Below, piece after piece: positions 46,544-56,735 of a DNA stretch of 64,000 nt (its first letter is position 1; each line of letters starts with the position of its first letter). Both the position numbers and the translations under genes were made by a program. The notes under the pieces were generated by a model. The model made no database searches, had not been told where the DNA came from, and was given only the letters and a program-made list of their open reading frames with translations. Location: contig NMRB01000405.1 in assembly GCA_002633025.1 (NCBI GenBank), forward strand, positions 210,412-274,411, written 5' to 3'. Source of the DNA: Notospermus geniculatus. Lineage: Eukaryota; Nemertea; Pilidiophora; Heteronemertea; Lineidae.

Positions 46544-47519
46544 AGTGAAATCTGAAAGAAAAAAAACTTACCTTTATATAACACCGACTCTGTCCAATCA
46601 GATGGTTCAGTAAAACTATTGCTCGTTCGATCATTTGTACTTGAATCACATCTGGTATACGGTCGCAGGCCATGGGGACCAGTCGTGCCGTAATAGCATG
46701 GGTGAGAGTATGGAGGGCAAGTGAGAGTTTTAGCACCAGGATGGTGCACTTTGACTCATATGCTGAACTTGCCATATCAATATCTAATTCATTGTTGTCA
46801 TTCGCCATCTGTTCATTGTATTCAGAACGCTCATTAAATTCTCTAACTTTTTCATTCTTATAAACCTTGTAACGTTGCTCCGCTTCTTCACTGAGGTGAT
46901 ACAGCTTGAGCGGCGTCTCTCTGTTTGAGGGTCTATGGATTTTATAGAGGTCATACATGGCTTCATTCAGGTCAACCATTCCACTTTGTGTAACTTTTTG
47001 ATAGTGTTCCTGAACTTCTTCTCGTACAGGGCACGAGATTTACAACAACAGAACAAAAGTCTGTCGAGCAACCCATCATTAGTTCTCATAATCTTTGCTA
47101 GCAGATTGCAGGCTACCTGTGGCTGTCCACAGCCTGCAATTGCCAATTTCCCTTCTATGATAACCGGTTTTTCGTTGAAAATTCATGAGAATATCTTTCT
47201 CCATTAAAGAAGGCATTCAGCATTTCTCTGCACCCCTGGTACTCAGCTGATTTACTAGCAACCAGCTTGTCTATGTACCCACAGGTTTCATCCCCTGCAA
47301 TCATGGCTGGACCATCATTATCTTTCATATAATGAATAAGACCACTTTTAGTGAAATCCAGTAATGACATAGCTTTTCCCTCTTTGTCCTCTATGAAATT
47401 AAGGGTTGGCGTGCACCACAAGCGACACCACGCGGCGACTGTGACGACTCGCTCATTCTGGTGTTGGACGCGGAACCGTGCACATCGAGCTCCGGTGTGA
47501 GGGCAAGTATAGCCGAATT

Positions 47520-47800
47520 TATACCATCCGCCGTGGAAGGGCGAGAGCCAAGCAAGGGCTAGGATATTATCGGAATTTACTCCATTCGCCGTGCAAGGGC
47601 AAGAGCCGAGCAAGGGCTAGAATATTATTGAATATTTTTTCATCCGCCGTGCAAGGGCGAGAGCCGAGCAAGGGCTAGAATATTATTGATGAAGGTTGAT
47701 CCATCTGCCGTGCACGGGCGAGGGCCGAGCAAGGGCTAGAATATTAGTGAAGGTTACTCCATCCGCCGAGCAAGGGCGAGAGCTGGGGAAGGGCTGGAAT
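47520..47800 (+). repeat. about 60-bp tandem repeat, 5 copies
   Basis: Unit 'ccgccgtgcaagggcgagag' plus 'ccgagcaagggctagaatatta' with a variable spacer, inside the long CCACAAGCG element. Confidence 0.8.
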
Positions 47801-48149
47801 ATATTTGTCATGTTTGTTGAATTTTATACTCCATTTGCTGAGTATTGGTGAGAGTTGGGCAAGCGCCAGAGTTATTGGTACACGGCAGGCGCGAGGGCCC
47901 TGCAGGGTGATATGGAGAAGGGACAAGTTATTAGTCGCAGAGCAAGGACGAGAGCCGCGCAAGGGCTGTATTGAGAAGGGCGGTTTCCATCTTTGGTCAG
48001 TGCCCTGCGGGACGCCGTGTGTTGAGTCTTGAACCAATTACGGTTGAATCTATTGCACAGTATGTATATAGTGTAACTACGTGTATGTTGACAACTGGGG
48101 TAACAAGCTGAGTGCACTGGTTGGAACGATCGCTTAAATTGTGTTACAT

Positions 48150-48676
48150 AATTCGTTGATTGGTTTATTGGTAATGTGTGAAGGGAGAGTGGTATTACGA
48201 GTGGCCTGTAGCATGGGGACGGCCGGTTTGGAATGTTGGGTTGGGCCTGGACAGGTGTATGGTTCGCGTTTGGGGGTGCTTTCGGCTGCCGACCGAGGGA
48301 GTCTAATTCCCTAGGGAGAGGCTTGCCTCTTCCACCGGTTGGGGCCGGGGGCCTCCGGGGCATGTTTATAGGCATCAGGATTGGGTGAATTGGGGCCCCC
48401 GGCTCCGACCGGGAGGAGGCGAGATCGTTGATTGATTTATTGGTTATGTGAAAAGAGAGTGGTATTGCGAATAGCCTGAGCATGGAGACGGCCGGTTTGG
48501 AATGTTGGGTTGGTTCACGTTTGGGGGTACTTTCGGCTGCCGACCGAGGGAGTCTAATTCCCTAGGGAGAGGCGTGCCTCTTCCACCGGTTGGGGCCGGG
48601 GGCCTCCGAGGCATGTTTATAGGCATCAGAATTGTGTGAATTGGGGCCCCCGGCTCCGACCGGGAGGAGGCGAGAT
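48150..48676 (+). repeat. about 260-bp direct duplication
   Basis: 'gacggccggtttggaatgtt', 'ttcggctgccgaccgaggga', 'ctccgaccgggaggaggcga' occur in the same order at 48218-48425 and 48487-48676 with about 95 percent identity. Confidence 0.8.
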
Positions 48677-49974
48677 CACAGTGTATTTTTATATACATGT
48701 ATTTCGGAGGATTGAGTATTGGGAGGAGTATTGGGTGCTCAATCCCCCGAAATACGGGTGATAGTGTGGGCAGAGTGGATGGCCGACGGGGGATTGGCCG
48801 TAAATCATGCCAGATTTTTCCCCAATACTTAATGGAGGAGGAACAGGAGACAGAGTGGCGCCGCTTGTGGTACGGTAACACCACAAGCGACACCACGCGG
48901 CGACTGTGACGACTCGCTCATTCTGGTGTTGGACGTGGGATCCAGGGTATAGAGAGTGAGGCGCGTGGGGCAAAGCAGAAGTGACGGGGTGTGAATGATG
49001 GGATTGTGCTGGTTTTGTTTCGACCCCCCCCCCCCCGCACCCGTGGGTTAGAGGGCGCCCTTGGTCTCCTGGGCCTCTTCATGCCAGATTTTTCCCCAAT
49101 ACTTAATGGAGGAGGAACAGGAGACAGAGTGGCGCCGCTTGTGGTACGGTAAAACCGCAGTAAAATGCATTGGTTTTCCCTGTGCCCTTACTGCCAATAT
49201 TGAGTATATAAAGGTTTGGATATACATACGAACCATCAGTGTGTCGAAGTAATTTGGTATTCCCAAGGATATGTGAACATGTACCTATTGCAGTACACAA
49301 TAAAAATTCAGGATAGCTGTTGATACTTTTGGCGTTGGACACAAACCATGTTCCTAATTGCTGAGGGAGCACATGGTGCAATTGCAACACCTGTTGGTAC
49401 CCCTTTATGTGGCCCAACTAGGCCTTCTCAGCTGAAATCTCGGCCCTGCATGCCCTTGATAACGACATTATGTGTTCTGTTAAATGAACAGATGTGCAAT
49501 GACAGTGTAGAAGACTATGGTAGCAATATTTTCAGCAATTGGAAGTTTATGTATACTCACGGACACTATCAACCTACCAAAGCGACACTTCCTCCTCCCA
49601 ATTTGGGCCTGCAAGGAACAGTGTGTGGGGACCTATATAAAATGTGACTGTGATGTACCTGGTAGCCAATGAAAATGAAGGTTTCATACTGGTTTGTGAT
49701 AAAAATGTTGTGATTGTTATTGGATTATCTGCACAGTCACATTCCATTCCAATTACAGTCATGTGAGCGAAATGAAATGGAATTAAACATTGTCCTTGGA
49801 ATTAAAGGGATTATGTGCAGTCATGTGATTTAAATTCACATTAAGTGAAAGCTTTAATTGAAATTGTTTGTATTATTGTAATTGGGGTGAAACAGAAAGG
49901 GAATTTTCCACAAAGTTGCTTATACATCAGTATGTCACCACACCACTATGTCACCACCTTAAAGCTGACCTATT

Positions 49975-50690
49975 TCATTATTTTTAATGGGTTCCCCTAC
50001 GAATGATGGCTGAAAAATCATTCAGCGTGGTTGTTTGCTGCAGCATAGATAAGACGAATCCCATTGCAGCATTATTACATAATGTTATTATAATATAATT
50101 GTGTTGTTAGCATAGTCGATACAGCTGTTATGTAACACCTAGCAACGACCATAACAACCTATTGTTTTCTGGTTTTAAGGGGTTTCCCTTCCCAATGATG
50201 GGTGAAAAATCATTCAGCATGGTTGTCTTCTGTAGCATTGATAAGACAAATACCATTGCATCATTATTACATAAACATACTTTGGCCCAAAACATCATCA
50301 ATGTTGACAAGACTTTGAGATGGAGCTGTTATGTAACACATAGCAACCACCATAGCAACCTATTGTTTTTTGGTTTCAATGGGTTTCCCCTCCGAATGAT
50401 GGGTCCAAAATCATTCAGCGTGGTTGTTTACTGCAGCATAGATAAAACGAATCCCATTGCATGATTATTACATAATGTTATTATATAATTCTGTTGTTAC
50501 CATAGTAGATGCAGCTGTTATGTAACACGTAGCAACCACCATAGCAACGTATTATTTTCTGCCTTCCCAGTGAGGGCTCAAAAATCATTCAGCATGGTTG
50601 TCTGCTGCAGCATAGATAAGATGAATCCCATTCCATGATTATTACATAATCTGATTATATAATTATGTGGTTAACATATTAGCCTTTCAG
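49975..50690 (+). repeat. about 185-bp tandem repeat, 4 copies
   Basis: Each unit contains 'aaaaatcattcagc(g/a)tggttg', 'gcagcatagataa(g/a)acgaatc' and 'agctgttatgtaacac(g/a)tagcaac'. Units start near 49975, 50160, 50350 and 50545. Satellite-like. 50700-51315 holds nothing I recognise. Confidence 0.75.
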
Positions 50691-51357
50691 TGATATGATA
50701 ATGTGCTCAGAACTGCAAGGTTTGTGGATGATACATCCTGAATGATGTGTTGCAGGACTAGTTGTCTTTGAAGAATTTGTTGTCTTAAAAAGTACTTGTA
50801 ATCCCAAAACATGTACTAGTATGTCTAGTCGTGAAAAAACTTTGAAATGATGATTACACTCATTTTGGCACTCAATTTTCTAATTTTCGTAGCACTAAGG
50901 GCCACACCCAGGGGCAAAAACCCAGTGTGGAGAAAGCAGTAAAGGCATCACTGCCAAAAAATAAACTTTATGTTTCGCTGTAATTCCAATCATATCGTTG
51001 CATACTTTAGTTCATAATTCCCTGTAGTGTACTATTCATTACTGTGTACTGTATATATTGTCTTCGTGATGTGTTTCATTAAAAAAGAATGGCTGGAAGT
51101 ACACAAGTTTCTGTTAGTATTCTGTTGATGTTTTGTTGTGTTTGTTGTTGTTAGTTTCAGAGATGAACACCTCCCTGTTCAGTCTGTGGACCGTCTCTCC
51201 TTAGTCCTGGAGTGATGAGGTGGCTGCTGGGACACCAGTACCGGCACTTGATAAAGAAAATACAGAAATACATCTACATTTTCAATAATAATATTTTATT
51301 TAACAACAAATTAGGCCTGTAAGTAATAGGGAAATGGAAGGATCCAGATAGAAGAGG

Positions 51358-51510
51358 AAGATTTCAGTCACGCGCTTATCCGAGTTTAGTGCTGCACAAC
51401 TCACTTGAAATTCGCATTAAAAACATGGACTTGCAGATTTCAGTTACGCGCATATCCGAGTTTAGTGCTGCATATCTCACTTGAAATTCGCATTAAAAAC
51501 ATGGACTTTC
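51358..51510 (+). repeat. 75-bp direct repeat in the left arm (mirrored at 57315-57465)
   Basis: 'cgcgc(t/a)tatccgagtttagt' and 'tcacttgaaattcgcatt' occur twice in each arm. Confidence 0.8.
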
Positions 51511-51902
51511 AGATATAGGCCTGCAGTAGCATGTATTCTTTCACTTTCCCCTATGTTCCCAGATACTAAAGCTTGACTGGTTTTGGTCTTGAACAGTTTC
51601 TTCGTAATAGTAAAACCACTTGAAATCAGAGACACCTGCAGGCCATCTTATAAAATGCTATAAAAAAAAAGAAAAAAAAGATGCCATAAAAAAATATACT
51701 CTCATACTTTGACTATTTCTCCCTTAGTGAAAATTCCCCCACTGGGAGAAAATAATCGTCAAAACCTTTTTTGCTCAGAATTTGATGCTGAGTTGATTGC
51801 ACATAAAAGTTTTGGCGTCCGAAGTTTGCAAGTACCATTTTTTGGCAGTTTTTGTTTGACCCCGAAATTCAAATTTCCCCCCATTTTTTACCTCATTACT
51901 AC

Positions 51903-52065
51903 AGCGCCATCTCTTAGTGAATGTTGGAACTAAACATCATCAGTGCTGCCATCTCTTGGTTACTTTAAGAACTAAACATCAACAGTGCTGCCATCTCTTG
52001 GTGAATGCTGGAACTAAACATCAACAGTGCTGACATCTCTTGGTGATTTTTGGAACTAAATTTAT
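51903..52065 (+). repeat. about 43-bp tandem repeat, 4 copies (mirrored at 56763-56930)
   Basis: Unit 'gccatctcttggtgaatgct' with 'ggaactaaacatcaacagt'. Present in both arms of the palindromic element, just outside the ATPase frame. Confidence 0.8.
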
Positions 52066-52095
52066 CTAAGTAAATGAATACTATGCTTAGAGACC

Positions 52096-52204
52096 AGGGG
52101 CCGTATGCATAAAACATCTTAAGTGTAAAATTTGCCTTAAACTATTGTTCCAAACAAAAGATAAGGGAAATGTTACACTTAAGATGTTTTATGCATATGG
52201 GCCC
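52096..52204. mobile_element. palindromic MITE inserted in the left arm only
   Basis: 109 bp, GGGGCCGTATGCATAAAAC mirrored by GTTTTATGCATATGGGCCC. The right arm has the uninterrupted site (inverse of gagacc|tgttcctg at about 56733-56720). Family termini match 22502-22608. Confidence 0.85.
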
Positions 52205-52209
52205 TGTTC

Positions 52210-52806
52210 CTGTTTGAGCCATATAATGCGATCATTTCTGGTGTCACTAATTCAGGAAAAACATACTTCATCTTGGATTTGATTGAGACAATTTATAAGG
52301 ACTTTTTTGAAAATATTATCTTATTCTGTCCAACATTTGACTTTAACCAGACATATAACCGACAATGGCTCTTTAAAGACAGAAATTTCATTGTCTTCGA
52401 TCCATTGCTTGTAAAAACAAATCTCAACCCAGTTCTATGGTGTTGTATGGAGATTTTTAAAGGTACAAACACTCTCTTTATAATTGATGATTGCGCGAAC
52501 CTCCAAGATAGTAAACGGAAAGCGACAGAGATATGTAATTTAGGATTTTCTGGTAGACACCTTGGAATTTCAACCTGGATATTGGTTCAGAAGTATAATT
52601 CAATTGTCAAGGATTTTAGAGAGAATATCAGATTATTGGTGCTTTTCTTTAACAAAGACGAGAATGCGATGAAGCAAGCATTAGAAGAAAATGCTATTAT
52701 ACCTAAAGAGGTAAGAAATGAGGTGATAAAGGAACTAAAGGATAACAGAAGTGCAAAGCTGGTTCTAAGACTACAATTTCCACATAACTTTTTACTAATT
52801 ACTTAA
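52210..52806 (+). CDS. Polinton-type packaging ATPase (FtsK/HerA-A32 class), N-terminus unclear
   Basis: The frame runs from the Walker A motif GVTNSGKT (about 52238-52261) to a TAA at 52804-52806, about 190 residues. Walker B is TLFIIDDC (about 52467-52490), followed by FSGRHLGISTWILVQKYN, the sensor-like segment with Gln typical of A32-like genome-packaging ATPases of Polintons and related dsDNA viruses. Such proteins pump DNA into capsids in the family. No in-frame ATG precedes Walker A. In the left arm the MITE at 52096-52204 lies just upstream, so the true start has been lost, or lies on a spliced exon, or used a non-ATG start. The 3' neighbours are two TM/zinc-finger ORFs. Confidence 0.75.
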   Translation: MFEPYNAIISGVTNSGKTYFILDLIETIYKDFFENIILFCPTFDFNQTYNRQWLFKDRNFIVFDPLLVKTNLNPVLWCCMEIFKGTNTLFIIDDCANLQDSKRKATEICNLGFSGRHLGISTWILVQKYNSIVKDFRENIRLLVLFFNKDENAMKQALEENAIIPKEVRNEVIKELKDNRSAKLVLRLQFPHNFLLIT

Positions 52807-52871
52807 GTCGAGAGAAAATGAGAATAGCCAAGAAAATCATTGTTCAATCAAAAAGGTTCTTCGTTAAATAA

Positions 52872-53117
52872 ATGGTAATAGAAAATAACAAGTGTGAATC
52901 GTTGTGTGAATTTGTAGAAAAGAATAAATTTTATGCTTTATTAATAGGATTAGGCGGTGCAGGATTAATGCATGTATTTTATGAAAAAATGACTGAACCT
53001 GTACATGTGACGATTTATTCTTGTGACGAATGTGATAGAGAATTGAAAAACAAAAGAACTTTTATGAGGCACAAGAAAACTAAGCATTTTGTTCATGAAA
53101 ATGATGAAAATGAATAA
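52872..53117 (+). CDS. small TM plus C2H2 zinc-finger protein (element ORF 2)
   Basis: 81 residues from the ATG at 52872, 65 bp after the ATPase stop. A short polar N-terminus is followed by a hydrophobic helix (FYALLIGLGGAGLMHVFY, about residues 19-36) and then one zinc finger, CDECDRELKNKRTFMRHKKT plus KH (about 52-73). Acidic C-terminus. No family name can be given. Its 3' end overlaps that of the opposite-strand ORF by 25 bp. Found only in the left half of the palindromic element. Confidence 0.55.
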   Translation: MVIENNKCESLCEFVEKNKFYALLIGLGGAGLMHVFYEKMTEPVHVTIYSCDECDRELKNKRTFMRHKKTKHFVHENDENE

Positions 53118-53458
53118 TTCAACTTATCTATCAGTTCATGTTGTAATTTATGATTTTGAAGACATTTATTATACTTAAAACATTTATCACATTTTCCACA
53201 TCTTTTTATGCTTCTAAGATAATCTGAGATATACTGAATATTCTTGTAAGTTTCGTAAGGAATATGTTTATTTCTGTCATAAATTTCAATTAACTCTCTT
53301 AAAGAAGAAATAGAATAATAAGCAATAGCAGAAATAGCTCCTAAGATTAATATCTTATCTCTATTATTATAAAACACATGTAAAAGTTTTAAACATGATT
53401 GAACATTGCTCGACAATTGAGCTTTGCATGTTTCATCTTTGTATTCTGAATGACTCAT
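53093..53458 (-). CDS. small TM plus zinc-finger protein (element ORF 3)
   Basis: 121 residues from the ATG at 53458. A hydrophobic segment (ILILGAISAIAYYSI, about 35-49) precedes a CGKCDKCFKYNKCLQNHKLQ plus H finger near the C-terminus (about 89-111). The same order (helix then C2H2-like finger) as ORF 2 suggests they are paralogous or perform the same kind of job. Convergent with ORF 2. Function unknown. Confidence 0.55.
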   Translation of the reverse strand: MSHSEYKDETCKAQLSSNVQSCLKLLHVFYNNRDKILILGAISAIAYYSISSLRELIEIYDRNKHIPYETYKNIQYISDYLRSIKRCGKCDKCFKYNKCLQNHKLQHELIDKLNYSFSSFS

Positions 53459-53479
53459 TTATAAATAAAAAGTAATTAA

Positions 53480-55008
53480 TTCAAACCTGATTAATTTAGG
53501 GGGCGAATATTTCAGATATCTTAATCTTAAAAATGATATACTTCAAACCTGTTTAATTTAGAGATAAAGGGGCGAAAAATTAAGTACTTCAAACCTGATT
53601 AATTTAGGGGCAAATATTTCAGATATCCTAATCTTAAAAATGATATACTTCAAACCTGTTTAATTTAGAGATATATTTTTAATATTTAAGGGGTGAAAAA
53701 TTAAGTACTTCAAACCTGATTAATTTAGGGGCAAATATTTCTGATATGTTTAACCTTAAAAATGATATACTTCAAACCTGTTTAATTTAGAGATATATTT
53801 TTAAATTTAAGGGGTGAAAAATTAAGTACTTCAAACCTGATTAATTTAGGGGGGGGGGATATTTCAGATATCTTAATCTTAAAAATGATATACTTCAAAC
53901 CTGTTTAATTTAGAGATATTTTTCAATTTAAGGGGTGAAAAATTAAGTACTTCAAACCTGATTAATTTAGGGGCAAATATTTCAGATATCTGAATCTTAA
54001 AAATGATATACTTCAAACCTGTTTAATTTAGAGATTTATTTTCAAATTTAAGGGGTGAATATTTCTGATATGTTTAACTTCAAAAATGGCATACTTCAAA
54101 CCTGTTTAATTTAGAGATATATTTTTAAATTTAAGGGGTGAAAAATTAAGTACTTCAAACCTGATTAATTTAAGTGTGAATATTTCAGTTATCTTAATCT
54201 TTAAAATGATATACTTCAAACCTGATTAATTTAGAAATATATTTTTTACTTTAAGGGGTGGAAATTAAGTACTTCAAACCTGTTTAATTTAGGGGCAAAT
54301 ATTTATGATATGTTTAACTTGAAAAATTAAGTACTTCAAACCTGTCTAATTTAGAGATATATTTTTAAATTAAAGACTGAATATTTCTGATATGTTTAAG
54401 CTAAAAAATGATATACTTCAAACCTGTTTAACTTAGAGATATATTTTCAAATTAAAGACTGAATATTTCTGATATGTTTAACCTTAAAAATGATATACTT
54501 CAAACCTGTTTAATTTAGAGATATATTTTCAAATTAAAGACTGGATATTTCTGATATGTTTAACTTGAAAAATTTGATACTTCAAACCTGTTTAATTTAG
54601 AGATATATTTTTAAATTACAGACTGAATATTTCTGATATGTTTACATTGTAAAATTAAGTACTTCAAACCTGATTAATTTAGAGATATATTTTTAAATTA
54701 AAGACTGAATATTTCTGATATGTTTAACCTAAAAAATCATACACTTCAAACCTGTTTAATTTAGAGATATGTTTTTAAATTTAAGGGCGAATATTTCTGA
54801 TATGTTTACATTGTAAAATTAAGTACCTCAAACCTGTTTAATTTAGAGATATATTTTTAAATTTAAGGGCGAATATTTCTGTTATGTTTACATTGTAAAA
54901 TTAAGTACTTCAAACCTGTTTAATTAAGAGATATATTTTTAAATTTGAGGGTGACTATTTCTGTTATGTTTACATTGTAAAATTAAGTACTTCAAACCTG
55001 TTGAAATA
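53480..55008 (+). repeat. long array of about 60-100-bp repeats (CTTCAAACCTG motif)
   Basis: About 18-20 head-to-tail units built on 'acttcaaacctgtttaattt' plus 'agagatatattttt' and 'gaatatttctgatatgttta'. Units alternate between two or three subtypes (higher-order pattern). Mirrored, shorter, at 55668-56393. Confidence 0.85.
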
Positions 55009-55667
55009 TACCTAACAATCTGCCTATAATTCTATCTATAAACTCTCTAAAGTAATTCGATAAATATATCTTGTTAGTAACAAGAAAAAATATTCCCATC
55101 TTTTAGTTGTAACTAGAAATAACAAGAAAGTAACTAAAAAACAACTGGGAGTAACTGGTAGTTTTAACTACTTGTTAAGTTAGTTATATTCTTGTTAATT
55201 TTTTGTTATTTAGAGTTACTTTTAGTTGTAACTAGATTCGACTAGAATTGAACTAAAAAGCAACTAAAGCCAACAAGAACTTAACTAGAGCAACAAACAG
55301 TTAAAATCTAGTTAAGTCGAGTTAAAAGTTAGTTAAGTCTAGTTCAAGCTAGTTACAACTAGAATCAAAAAAAAAATAGACAGAACAACAAGGTAGTTGG
55401 CTTTAGTTGCTTTTTAGTTCAATTCTAGTCGAATCTAGTTACAACTAAAGTAACTATAAATAGCAAAAAAATTAACAAGAATATAACTAACTTAAAAAGT
55501 AGTTAAAACTCCCAGTTACTCCCAGTTGTTTTTTAGTTACTTTCTTGTTATTTCTAGTTACAACTAAAAGATGGGAATATTTTTTCTTGTTACTAACAGG
55601 ATATATTTATCGAATAACCTTAGAGAGTTTATAGATAGAATTATAGACAGATTGTTAGGTATATTTC
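55009..55667. repeat. central hairpin of the palindromic element
   Basis: Arms 55009-55273 and 55397-55667 are inverse copies with few differences. The loop is 55274-55396. Arms and loop are rich in 'gttacaactaga', 'agttaagtctagtt' and 'aactaaaa' words. Confidence 0.8.
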
Positions 55668-56393
55668 AACAGGTTTTGAAGTACTTAATTTTACAATGTA
55701 AACATGACAGAAATAGTCACCGTCAAATTTAAAAATATATCTCTAAATTAAACAGGTTTGAAGTACTTAATTTTACACTGTAAACATATCAGAAATATTC
55801 GCCCTTAAATTTGAGAAAATATCTCTAAATTAAACAGGTTTGAAGTACTTAATTTTACAATGTAAACATATCAGAAATATTCGCCCTTAAATTTAAAAAT
55901 ATATCTCTAAATTAAACAGGTTTGAAGTGTATCATTTTGTAGGTTAAACATATCAGAAATATTCAGTCTTTAATTTAAAAATATATCTCTAAATTAATCA
56001 GGTTTGAAGTACTTAATTTTACAATGTAAACATATCAGAAATATTCAGTCTGTAATTTAAAAATATATCTCTAAATTAAACAGGTTTGAAGTATCTAATT
56101 TTTCAAGTTAAACATATCAGAAATATTCAGTCTTTAATTTAAAAAGATATCTCTAAATTAAACAGGTTTGAAGTATATCATTTTTAAGGTTAAACATATC
56201 AGAAATATTCAGTCTTTAATTTGAAAATATATCTCTAAATTAAACAGGTTTGAAGTATATCATTTTTTAGCTTAAACATATCAGAAATATTCAGTCTTTA
56301 ATTTAAAAATATATCTCTAAATTAAACAGGTTTGAAGTACTTAATTTTTCAAGTTAAACACATCAGAAATATTTGCCCCTAAATTAAACAGGT
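55668..56393 (-). repeat. inverted copy of the CTTCAAACCTG array
   Basis: About 9 units, inverse of 54278-55008 unit by unit. The outer units of the left array have no counterpart here. Confidence 0.85.
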
Positions 56394-56735
56394 TAAATTA
56401 CATATCTCTGTCGCTTTCCGTTTACTATCTTGGAGGTTCGCGCAATCATCAATTATAAAGAGAGTGTTTGTACCTTTAAAAATCTCCATACAACACCATA
56501 GAACTGCGTTGAGATTTGTTTTTACAAGCAATACATCGAAGACAATGAAATTTCTGTCTTTAAAGAGCCATTGTCGGTTATATGTCTGGTTAAAGTCAAA
56601 TGTTGGACAGAATAAGATAATATTTTCAAAAAAGTCCTTATAAATTGTCGCAGTCAAATCCAAGATGAAGTATGTTTTTCCTGAATTAGTGACACCAGAA
56701 ATGATCGCATTATATGGCTCAACAGGAACAGGTCT
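56394..56735 (-). pseudogene. truncated inverted copy of the packaging ATPase
   Basis: Minus-strand frame retaining Walker A GVTNSGKT and Walker B TLFIIDDC but cut after about 100 residues, where the sequence passes directly into the repeat array (junction about 56393/56394). It differs from the left copy by few substitutions (for example DLTAT against DLIET). Its upstream side lacks the MITE, so the frame is open about 20 residues further upstream than in the left arm, still without an ATG. Confidence 0.75.

Larger units (their letters stand above)
47412..49143. mobile_element. composite insertion with CCACAAGCG ends
   Basis: CCACAAGCGACACCACGCGG occurs at 47412 and again at about 48888. 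Its counterpart 'ggcgccgcttgtgg' occurs at 48861-48873 and 49131-49143, each followed by TACGGTAA. So two copies of a TIR element lie in tandem: a long one (47412-48873) and a short one (48888-49143) flanked by TACGGTAA on both sides. The element sits inside the DUF3987 gene. No transposase ORF. Element class uncertain; an 8-bp flank would fit hAT or Merlin. Confidence 0.6.
46566..49417 (-). pseudogene. DUF3987-type primase/helicase-like ATPase, interrupted and frameshifted
   Basis: The upstream part (49417-49155) contains LGTWFVSNAKSINSYPEF and the P-loop YILNIGSKGTGKTNAF. The core (47410-46572) contains MIAGDETCGYIDKL (Walker-B-like DET), NAFFNGERYSHEFSTKN, IAGCGQPQVACNLLAKI and NDGLLDRLLF, the typical order of DUF3987 proteins known from phages and plasmids. 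An alpha-helical C-terminal part follows (HTLTHAITARLVPM). Two 1-nt frameshifts (near 47168 and 47030) and a 1.7-kb repeat insertion (47412-49143), which also seems to have replaced the stretch between P-loop and Walker B, make it non-functional as assembled. A donor-like gtaagt lies at 46571-46566. Cellular role in animals unknown. Confidence 0.7.

Noticed and set aside
47800-48900. Several 100-200-codon open frames on the minus strand (Pro/Arg-rich)
   Set aside because: They follow GC-rich tandem and direct repeats (47520-48676) and lack recognisable domains.
51709-51933. 74-codon open frame in the left arm and an identical-length one at 56893-57117
   Set aside because: Conserved in both arms simply because the arms are recent inverted copies. 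No motif, no ATG context and low-complexity flanks. Not called a gene.
53480-55008. A CRISPR array
   Set aside because: Regular repeats are present, but spacers are themselves repetitive, the repeats lie in a eukaryotic palindromic element, and no cas genes exist.
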